This document shows positions 1 through 6,162 of a DNA stretch of 6,162 nt, one piece after another. The stretch comes from Pseudomonadota bacterium (GTDB lineage Bacteria > Pseudomonadota > Gammaproteobacteria > Xanthomonadales > Xanthomonadaceae). The notes under the pieces are model-generated. The model was not told the origin of the DNA. It did no database searches and saw only the letters and a list, made by a program, of their open reading frames with translations. The DNA is taken from assembly GCA_023391775.1 (NCBI GenBank), contig JAEWAG010000148.1, positions 1-6,162 of the forward strand. Reading direction: 5' to 3'. The stretch's first letter is position 1; each line of letters starts with the position of its first letter. The translations under genes were made by a program, and so were the position numbers.

Positions 1-12
1 CCACAATCGGCG

Positions 13-28
13 GTTCCGCAGTTCCGCA
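13..28 (+). repeat. Tandem 8-bp direct repeat upstream of tex
   Basis: GTTCCGCA occurs twice back to back (13-20 and 21-28), 13 bp before the tex ATG. It replaces the place where a Shine-Dalgarno would be expected. It may be chance, or part of an upstream gene's 3' end cut off by the window edge. Confidence 0.35.
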
Positions 29-41
29 GACCGTGCTGTCC

Positions 42-2408
<2,367 letters not shown>

Positions 2409-2429
2409 GGCCGCGCCTGGCGGGCAAAG

Positions 2430-2458
2430 AAAGGGCCGGCAATGCCGGCCCTTTTCTT
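2430..2458 (+). terminator. Bidirectional intrinsic terminator between tex and the CMD gene
   Basis: An 11-bp perfect stem (arms 2430-2440 and 2444-2454, core GGGCCGGC/GCCGGCCC) closes on a 3-nt AAT loop. On + the stem runs into TTTTCTT. On - the mirror end gives TTTCTTT. It lies 21 bp after the tex stop and 19 bp from the stop of the convergent CMD gene, so it probably ends both transcripts. Confidence 0.9.
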
Positions 2459-2477
2459 ATGGGGTGCGGGTGTCCGC

Positions 2478-2837
2478 TCAGGCCGCGCTGGCCGCCTTGC
2501 TAAACTCGTCGTAGGCCGCCTGCGCGTTGGCGGCGTACATCAGCGAGGGGCCGCCGCCCATGTAGACCGCAACGCCCAGCATCTCGTGGAACTCCTCCGG
2601 GGTGGCGCCCAGGCGCACCAGCGCCTTGGCGTGGAAGCCCAGGCAGCCGTCGCAGCGGTTGGCCACGCCGATGGCCATGGCGATCAGTTCCTTGGTCTTC
2701 TCGTCCAGCGCGCCCGGCGCCATCGCGGCCTTGCTGAGCGCGCCGAAGCCCAGCATCACGTCGGCATTGTGGGTGCGCAGCTGGGTCAGGTTGCGCGAGA
2801 TGTCGCGGGTCAGCTCGGTGTAGTTGGCAGCGTTCAT
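2478..2837 (-). CDS. Carboxymuconolactone decarboxylase family protein, AhpD-like
   Basis: A 119-residue small alpha-helical protein of the CMD/AhpD superfamily, probably a soluble redox enzyme. It carries the complete AhpD-type motif E-x11-C-x2-C-x3-H: E50, C62, C65 and H69, with the core RCDGCLGFH. This makes it a thiol-disulfide or peroxidase-type member rather than a true gamma-carboxymuconolactone decarboxylase. The downstream half (GATPEEFHEML, then a Gly-rich helix) is typical of short family members. I chose the ATG at 2837 because GAGG at 2847-2844 sits 6 nt upstream of it. The ATG at 2843 (two residues longer, MP-M) directly abuts GAGG and is less likely. The gene is divergent from the sulfur-sensing repressor and its promoter overlaps the shared palindrome. 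Its substrate cannot be read from the sequence; detoxification of reactive sulfur or peroxide is an inference from the neighbours. Confidence 0.9.
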   Translation of the reverse strand: MNAANYTELTRDISRNLTQLRTHNADVMLGFGALSKAAMAPGALDEKTKELIAMAIGVANRCDGCLGFHAKALVRLGATPEEFHEMLGVAVYMGGGPSLMYAANAQAAYDEFSKAASAA

Positions 2838-2864
2838 GGGCATCCTCGATGGTTGATTGGCGTC

Positions 2865-2892
2865 AGTATATTAGTCATGACTAATTTAGCAA
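2865..2892 (-). promoter_or_regulatory. Sigma70-type promoter of the CMD gene
   Basis: Read on -, TTGCTA (2892-2887, 4/6 to TTGACA) is followed by a 16-bp spacer and TATACT (2870-2865, 5/6 to TATAAT). Transcription would start near 2858, giving a leader of about 20 nt with GAGG just ahead of the ATG at 2837. The palindrome at 2870-2885 fills nearly the whole spacer, so a bound repressor would block polymerase. Confidence 0.65.
2870..2885. promoter_or_regulatory. Perfect 16-bp palindrome, probable ArsR/BigR-type operator
   Basis: ATTAGTCATGACTAAT is its own reverse complement over 16 bp and is strikingly AT-rich for this genome. It lies between two divergent genes, one of which encodes an ArsR-family repressor. 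It fills the -35/-10 spacer of the leftward promoter and covers the -35 of the rightward one. Winged-helix ArsR dimers typically bind such inverted repeats. BigR/SqrR-type regulators are known to autoregulate and repress adjacent sulfur genes. Binding here is inferred. Confidence 0.7.
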
Positions 2893-2905
2893 TGGCTGAT
2901 ACAAT
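2877..2905 (+). promoter_or_regulatory. Sigma70-type promoter of the arsR-ygaP operon
   Basis: ATGACT (2877-2882, 4/6 to TTGACA with TGAC conserved) is separated by 17 bp from TACAAT (2900-2905, 5/6 to TATAAT). The predicted start is at about 2911-2913, which coincides with the ATG at 2912, so the mRNA may be leaderless. The -35 lies inside the palindrome. A 10-bp palindrome, ATGGCGCCAT (2904-2913), also straddles the start codon. Confidence 0.6.
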
Positions 2906-2911
2906 GGCGCC

Positions 2912-3229
2912 ATGAGTCTTCCATTCAGCTCCGCCGACCGCCGCTTCTTCCGCGACAAGGCCGCCGAAGCCGCGGCCATGCTGCGCACCCTCGGCCACGA
3001 GCAGCGCCTGCTGGTGCTGTGCCTGCTGATCGCCCATGACGAACTGTCGGTCAGCCAGCTGCTGGATTACGTCGACCTGAGCCAGTCAGCCCTGTCGCAG
3101 CACCTGGCGCGCATGCGTGAGGACGGGCTGGTCAGCAGTCGCCGTGAAGCCCAGACCATTTACTACCGCATCGCCGATCCGCGCGTGGAAGCGCTCGTGG
3201 CCGCGCTGAAGCGGACCTTCTGTCCCTGA
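2912..3229 (+). CDS. ArsR-family transcriptional repressor, sulfane-sulfur sensing (BigR/SqrR/YgaV type)
   Basis: A 105-residue winged-helix DNA-binding protein. Helices up to about residue 45 are followed by the helix-turn-helix, with recognition helix SQSALSQHLARMRED (57-71) and a beta-wing at about 73-88 (GLVSSRREAQTIYYRI). The ArsR/SmtB metal box (ELCVC) reads ELSVS here, so the metal-binding cysteines are missing. Two cysteines remain: C37 in LVLCLL and C104 in the terminal FCP. Their context and roughly 66-67-residue separation match the dithiol pair of SqrR and BigR, which forms a polysulfide bridge with sulfane sulfur and releases DNA. E. coli YgaV shows the same LC...CP layout and also sits next to ygaP. 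No Shine-Dalgarno precedes the ATG, consistent with a leaderless mRNA. It is first in a two-gene operon with the rhodanese. Confidence 0.93.
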   Translation: MSLPFSSADRRFFRDKAAEAAAMLRTLGHEQRLLVLCLLIAHDELSVSQLLDYVDLSQSALSQHLARMREDGLVSSRREAQTIYYRIADPRVEALVAALKRTFCP

Positions 3230-3248
3230 ATTCCTTGCGAGCTCTTCA

Positions 3249-3776
3249 ATGAAGACTGTGACTCCCGCCGAAGCCCAGGCCCTGCTTGCCTGCGGCGCCC
3301 TGCTGGTCGACATCCGCGGCCGCGACGAGCATGCCCGCGAGCGCATCCCGGATGCCTGCTGCATCCCGCTGGATCGTGTCGCCACGGAAGCGGATGGGCT
3401 GGCGCACGCCGATGGACGCCCGCTCCTGTTCCATTGCCGGTCCGGCATGCGGACCCGTGCCAATGCCATCGCGCTCGAGCAGGCGGCGGGCGGCCGGGAG
3501 GCCTATCTGGTCGAGGGTGGCCTGGAGGCGTGGAAGCGGGCCGGCCTGCCGACCGAGCGCGATGCCGGTGCACCGCTGGAGCTGATGCGCCAGGTCCAGC
3601 TCGGCGCGGGCGGCTTGGTGCTGCTGGGCACGCTGCTGGCGGCTACGGTATCGCCCTGGTTCCTGCTGGTGACCGGCTTCGTCGGCGGCGGCCTGTTGCT
3701 GGCCGGCGCCACCGGCTTCTGCGGGATGGCGCGCGTCCTGGCGTACATGCCGTGGAACCGGGCGCTGCGTGGCTGA
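3249..3776 (+). CDS. ygaP: Membrane-bound rhodanese, YgaP-like sulfurtransferase
   Basis: A 175-residue protein, the same size and plan as E. coli YgaP (174). An N-terminal cytoplasmic rhodanese domain (about 1-103) carries LLVDIRGRDEH and the active-site loop HCRSGMRT, with catalytic C63 accepting sulfane sulfur as a persulfide. It is followed by GGLEAWKRAGLP. The connector LMRQVQLGAGG leads into two membrane helices (about 118-135 and 137-155), then the hallmark GFCGMARVL and a final MPWNR. YgaP-type proteins transfer sulfur at the inner membrane and are proposed to handle or export sulfur species. The gene starts 19 bp after the repressor stop, so it is probably cotranscribed. Only a weak GCGAGC precedes the ATG, so translation may be modest or helped by coupling. 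The operon contains no sulfide:quinone reductase or persulfide dioxygenase within this window. Confidence 0.93.
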   Translation: MKTVTPAEAQALLACGALLVDIRGRDEHARERIPDACCIPLDRVATEADGLAHADGRPLLFHCRSGMRTRANAIALEQAAGGREAYLVEGGLEAWKRAGLPTERDAGAPLELMRQVQLGAGGLVLLGTLLAATVSPWFLLVTGFVGGGLLLAGATGFCGMARVLAYMPWNRALRG

Positions 3777-3906
3777 GTGACGGTGCACAGCGCGGCCGCC
3801 TTAAGCGGCCCGGCTGACGATATGGGGCTGTACCTCGGCGCGCTACCCGCGCCTTGGAGCGTGGCGCACGCGCCGATCCGCCGGCGCATGCGCCCGACGG
3901 CGCGGC
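3777..3906. repeat. Convergent intergenic gap with four GC-rich inverted repeats
   Basis: This 130-bp gap between the ygaP and mnmG stops holds four hairpin-forming units. They are GGCCGC/GCGGCC with a 5-nt loop (3794-3810), GGCGCG/CGCGCC with a 5-nt loop (3837-3853), GGCGCACGCGCC (3863-3874) and the perfect palindrome GGCGCATGCGCC (3883-3894). The last two are near-identical copies 20 bp apart. None is followed by a T tract on either strand, so I see no standard intrinsic terminator. They may work as 3' stabilisers, imperfect terminators or with Rho. Confidence 0.55.
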
Positions 3907-5799
3907 TCAGGCCACGCGGCTGCGGCGCTGGCGCTCCAGGTGCACCAGCAGCAGCGAGATCGCCGCCGGCGTCATCCCGGGAATTCGCTGGGCCTGGCCG
4001 ATGCTGAGCGGACGCACCCGTTCCAGTTTCTGCCGGACCTCGGCGGACAGGCCGCGCACCGCACCGTAGTCGAAGTCCTGCGGGACCGGCGTGGATTCGT
4101 GCCTGCGCTGGCGCTCGATCTCCTCGCGCTGGCGGTCCAGGTAGCCGGCGTACTTGACCCCGATCTGCACCTGCTCGGCCACCTGCGCATCGGCAACCGC
4201 CGGGCCCAGGGCCGGCACTTGCATCAGTGCCGCATAGTCCAGTTCCGGCCGCTTGAGCAGATCCAGCGCATTGGTCTCGCGGCTGACCGCCACGCCCAGC
4301 ACCGCCTCGACCTCGCGACCGATGGCGTTGCCAGGCGTGGCCCACAGCGCGCGCAGTCGCGAGGTCTCGCGCTCGATCGCCTCGCGCTTCTCGCAGAAGC
4401 GGGCCCAGCGCGCCTCGTCGACCAGGCCCAGCTCGCGGCCGGTCGCGGTCAGGCGCAGATCGGCGTTGTCCTCGCGCAGCTGCAGCCGGTACTCGGCGCG
4501 GCTGGTGAACATGCGGTACGGCTCGGACGTGCCGTGGGTAATCAGGTCATCGACCAGCACGCCCAGGTAGGCCTCGTCCCGGCGTGGCGACCAGCCTTCC
4601 TGCCCGCGCACATGGCGGGCGGCGTTGATGCCGGCCAGCAGGCCTTGCGCGGCCGCTTCCTCGTAACCGGTGGTGCCGTTGATCTGGCCGGCGAAGAACA
4701 GGCCACCGACCAGTCGCGTCTCCAGCGTGGGCTTGAGTCCGCGCGGGTCGAAGAAGTCGTATTCGATCGCGTAGCCGGGCCGGGTGATGTGCGCGTTGCC
4801 GAACCCGCGGATGCTGCGCACCAGCTCCAGCTGCACGTCGAACGGCAGCGAGGTGGAGATGCCGTTGGGATAGATCTCCACCACGTCCAGCCCCTCGGGC
4901 TCGACGAAGATCTGGTGGCTGTCCTTCTCCGCGAAGCGCACCACCTTGTCCTCGATGGACGGGCAGTAGCGCGGACCGATGCCCTCGATCTGGCCGGTGT
5001 ACAGCGGCGAGCGGTCCAGCGCGCCACGGATGATCTCGTGGGTGCGCGCGGAGGTATGCGTGATCCAGCACGAGACCTGGCGCGGATGGTCCTCCACCCG
5101 ACCCAGGAAGGACATCACCGGCATCGGGTCGTCGCCGGGCTGCTCTTCCATCTGGCTGTAATCCAGCGAGCGGCCGTCGATGCGCGGCGGCGTGCCGGTC
5201 TTGAGCCGGTCGATCGCGAACGGACGCTCACGCAGGCGCGCGGCCAGGGTGGTGGCCGGCGGGTCGCCCATGCGCCCGGCCGCGTACGTGGTCGGGCCGA
5301 TATGGACCTTGCCGGCCAGGAAGGTGCCGGCGGTCAGGACCACCGCGCCGGCCTCGAAGCGCAGCCCGGTCTGGGTGACGGCACCGCGCACGGCATCGCC
5401 TTCCATGACCAGGTCATCGACCGCCGCCTGGAACACGGTGAGGGTGGGCTGGGACTCGACGATCCGCCGGATCGCGCTGCGATACAGGCCGCGATCGGCC
5501 TGGCAGCGGGTCGCCCGCACCGCCGGCCCCTTGGACGCATTGAGCGTGCGCCACTGGATGCCGGCCAGGTCGGCCGCATGGGCCATGACCCCGCCCAGGG
5601 CGTCGATCTCCCGGACCAGGTGGCCCTTGCCGATGCCGCCGATGGCCGGATTGCAGCTCATCGCGCCCACGGTCTCGATGTTGTGGGTCAGCAGCAGGGT
5701 GCGGGCACCGGAGCGCGCCGAAGCCAGGGCGGCCTCGGTGCCGGCGTGGCCACCGCCGATGACGATGACCTCGTACTGGTAGAAGGAGGAAGAAGGCAT
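3907..5799 (-). CDS. mnmG: tRNA uridine-5-carboxymethylaminomethyl(34) synthesis enzyme MnmG (GidA)
   Basis: MnmG works with the GTPase MnmE in the cytoplasm. It uses FAD, NADH and methylene-tetrahydrofolate to install (carboxymethyl)aminomethyl groups on wobble U34 of certain tRNAs. The protein has 630 residues (E. coli has 629). The FAD Rossmann loop GGGHAG is at 15-20. C49 (MSCNPAIGG) and C279 correspond to E. coli catalytic C47 and C277. GidA signature 1 ([15 protein letters not shown]) is at 275-289, and signature 2 ([17 protein letters not shown]) is at 370-386. The C-terminal helical domain, implicated in MnmE and tRNA contacts, is complete. I chose the ATG at 5799 because the protein begins there as in homologues; the frame runs open upstream only through non-coding structure. 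The Shine-Dalgarno is weak (AGAG about 10 nt upstream). The partner methyltransferase gene rsmG, often beside mnmG, is not downstream here. Confidence 0.97.
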   Translation of the reverse strand: MPSSSFYQYEVIVIGGGHAGTEAALASARSGARTLLLTHNIETVGAMSCNPAIGGIGKGHLVREIDALGGVMAHAADLAGIQWRTLNASKGPAVRATRCQADRGLYRSAIRRIVESQPTLTVFQAAVDDLVMEGDAVRGAVTQTGLRFEAGAVVLTAGTFLAGKVHIGPTTYAAGRMGDPPATTLAARLRERPFAIDRLKTGTPPRIDGRSLDYSQMEEQPGDDPMPVMSFLGRVEDHPRQVSCWITHTSARTHEIIRGALDRSPLYTGQIEGIGPRYCPSIEDKVVRFAEKDSHQIFVEPEGLDVVEIYPNGISTSLPFDVQLELVRSIRGFGNAHITRPGYAIEYDFFDPRGLKPTLETRLVGGLFFAGQINGTTGYEEAAAQGLLAGINAARHVRGQEGWSPRRDEAYLGVLVDDLITHGTSEPYRMFTSRAEYRLQLREDNADLRLTATGRELGLVDEARWARFCEKREAIERETSRLRALWATPGNAIGREVEAVLGVAVSRETNALDLLKRPELDYAALMQVPALGPAVADAQVAEQVQIGVKYAGYLDRQREEIERQRRHESTPVPQDFDYGAVRGLSAEVRQKLERVRPLSIGQAQRIPGMTPAAISLLLVHLERQRRSRVA

Positions 5800-5809
5800 G
5801 GGTATGGCT

Positions 5810-5858
5810 CTGGCCGGGACCGGCGCGGCGCCGGTGTCACGGCGGCCGGGTTTTTTTT
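5810..5858 (+). terminator. Terminator-like two-tier hairpin with eight T in the mnmG leader, facing +
   Basis: Read on +, an outer 7-bp stem (CTGGCCG 5810-5816 with CGGCCGG 5843-5849, one U-G pair) encloses an inner 6-bp hairpin (ACCGGC 5819-5824 with GCCGGT 5830-5835). One base later comes a run of eight T (5851-5858). It would stop + strand transcripts coming antisense through mnmG before they reach the candidate sRNA. On - the same DNA is the mnmG leader, where the inner hairpin also folds, so it could instead affect mnmG translation. Function is uncertain. Confidence 0.45.
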
Positions 5859-5874
5859 GACGCGGGGCTAAAGT

Positions 5875-5890
5875 TTGGCACGCTTCGTGC
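5875..5890 (+). promoter_or_regulatory. Sigma54 (RpoN)-like promoter upstream of the candidate sRNA
   Basis: TTGGCACG-CTTC-GTGC matches the consensus YTGGCACG-N4-TTGC except for one base in the -12 element. The invariant GG (5877-5878) and GC (5889-5890) are exactly 10 nt apart, as sigma54 requires. The predicted start is about 5902. Caution: the site overlaps the inverted repeat GCACG-CTT-CGTGC (5878-5890), which forces part of the match. I saw no equally good sigma70 pair on + here. No enhancer-binding site could be identified. Confidence 0.4.
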
Positions 5891-5901
5891 GGATATACCG
5901 T

Positions 5902-6019
5902 AAGCACCCATTGCGGCACTACGTCGGGGGGCGTTGACCGGAATTGGAACAGGGGCCGGTCGAGCGCGCGATGGGGAAGCCTGGGGCCGTCAGTCGGGGG
6001 ACTGCCGGCCCCTTTTTTT
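5902..6019 (+). ncRNA. Candidate small RNA with three GGGG-displaying stem-loops
   Basis: About 118 nt between a sigma54-like promoter and a strong intrinsic terminator, with no protein gene on + to account for either. The predicted folds, in order, are as follows. ACGTC/GGCGT (5921-5925 with 5930-5934, one G-U) has a GGGG loop. TTGACCGG/CCGGTCGA (5934-5941 with 5956-5963, one U-G) has a 14-nt loop, AATTGGAACAGGGG. The terminator hairpin (5983-6012) also has a GGGG loop. The first two stems share base 5934, so one terminal pair must give way. Further G runs lie at 5973-5976. Four GGA triplets (5940, 5946, 5975, 5999) could also be CsrA/RsmA contacts. The start is inferred from the promoter; the end from the T tract. 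No known RNA family was recognised. Confidence 0.45.
5983..6019 (+). terminator. Strong intrinsic terminator facing +
   Basis: GGGGCCG (5983-5989) pairs with CGGCCCC (6006-6012). After one T-C mismatch, CAGTC (5991-5995) pairs with GACTG (6000-6004) around a GGGG loop. Seven T (6013-6019) follow at once. On - the far side has no T run, so the element works only for + transcripts. The nearest upstream gene on this side, mnmG, runs the other way, so the terminator implies a short unannotated + transcript. Confidence 0.85.
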
Positions 6020-6070
6020 GCCCGCGTTTCCGCCCCGGGGCCCACAACCGCGCGGCACGGCGCTTCCGCA

Positions 6071-6101
6071 AAGAAAACAGCCCGGCCTTGCGGCCGGGCT
6101 G
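6071..6101 (-). terminator. Intrinsic terminator facing -, for a transcript entering from the right edge
   Basis: A 10-bp perfect stem (CAGCCCGGCC 6078-6087 with GGCCGGGCTG 6092-6101) closes on a 4-nt loop. On - it is followed by TTTTCTT (6077-6071). On + the following bases are GCGTATTGG, with no T run. It therefore probably ends a - strand gene or RNA whose body lies beyond 6162, and it shields the sRNA and mnmG region from read-through. Confidence 0.75.
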
Positions 6102-6116
6102 CGTATTGGTGCCGAC

Positions 6117-6162
6117 GTCCGGCAGGGCCGGAACAGGGGGGATCCAGATTTCCCTGCCGGAC
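6117..6162. repeat. 11-bp perfect inverted repeat at the right edge
   Basis: GTCCGGCAGGG (6117-6127) and CCCTGCCGGAC (6152-6162) are exact reverse complements separated by 24 bp. The pairing may continue past the window. It lies just upstream, in the - direction, of the terminator at 6078-6101. It may be the 3' part of a structured RNA or a 3' untranslated region. No stop codon appears on - in at least part of this stretch, so a coding 3' end is not excluded. Confidence 0.5.

Noticed and set aside
2442..2915. A 157-codon open frame on + across the CMD gene
   Set aside because: It is antisense to a gene with a complete catalytic motif, and it runs through the terminator and the divergent promoters.
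3777..4007. A 76-codon open frame on + after ygaP
   Set aside because: It overlaps the 3' end of mnmG antisense and the hairpin cluster, with no ribosome-binding site or recognisable motif.
3940..5871. A 643-codon open frame on + across mnmG
   Set aside because: It is the antisense shadow of mnmG, which has full family signatures on -. The product looks compositional.
5800..6045. N-terminal extension of mnmG upstream of 5799
   Set aside because: The extra 82 residues match no MnmG N-terminus and would be encoded across hairpins and poly-T/poly-A tracts.
5971..6162. An ATG-started frame on + that stays open to the window edge
   Set aside because: It runs through two intrinsic terminators and an inverted repeat, has no Shine-Dalgarno, and gives a protein-like composition only through GC bias.

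Overview
The window is high-GC DNA, roughly two thirds G+C by eye, with gammaproteobacterial housekeeping genes. Protein style, especially the 788-residue Tex and the 630-residue MnmG, suggests a Xanthomonadaceae/Lysobacteraceae-type organism (Xanthomonas, Stenotrophomonas, Lysobacter or a relative). That placement is inference from the reading, not a database result.

Layout, left to right. (1) tex, a nucleic-acid-binding S1-domain protein, on + (42-2408). (2) A bidirectional hairpin terminator (2430-2458) shared with the next, convergent gene. (3) A small AhpD-like carboxymuconolactone decarboxylase (CMD) family gene on - (2478-2837). (4) A 74-bp divergent control region containing a perfect 16-bp palindrome (2870-2885). 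The palindrome is embedded in two opposing sigma70-type promoters. (5) An ArsR-family repressor of the BigR/SqrR/YgaV sulfane-sulfur-sensing type on + (2912-3229), followed after 19 bp by (6) a YgaP-type membrane rhodanese (3249-3776). (7) A 130-bp convergent gap of GC-rich hairpins with no clear T-tract terminator. (8) mnmG (gidA) on - (3907-5799), the FAD enzyme that modifies tRNA wobble uridines. (9) A 363-bp region with no convincing protein gene (5800-6162), which is rich in RNA signals.

Genes 3, 5 and 6 look like one small sulfur-response module. The repressor keeps the two cysteines (C37 and C104) that form the reversible polysulfide bridge in SqrR/BigR. YgaP moves sulfane sulfur through C63 near the membrane. 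The CMD protein carries the full AhpD-type E-C-C-H redox motif. Promoter geometry suggests that one operator controls both directions, and that the repressor mRNA is leaderless.

The most interesting unannotated signal is on + at 5875-6019. A sigma54-like promoter (TTGGCACG-N4-GTGC) precedes about 118 nt that fold into three stem-loops, each exposing GGGG, and end in a near-perfect intrinsic terminator with seven T. No gene on + explains that terminator, so I propose a small RNA. A second + strand terminator-like structure lies just upstream in the mnmG leader (5810-5858). A third terminator, facing -, lies at 6071-6101 and implies a - strand gene or RNA beyond the right edge.
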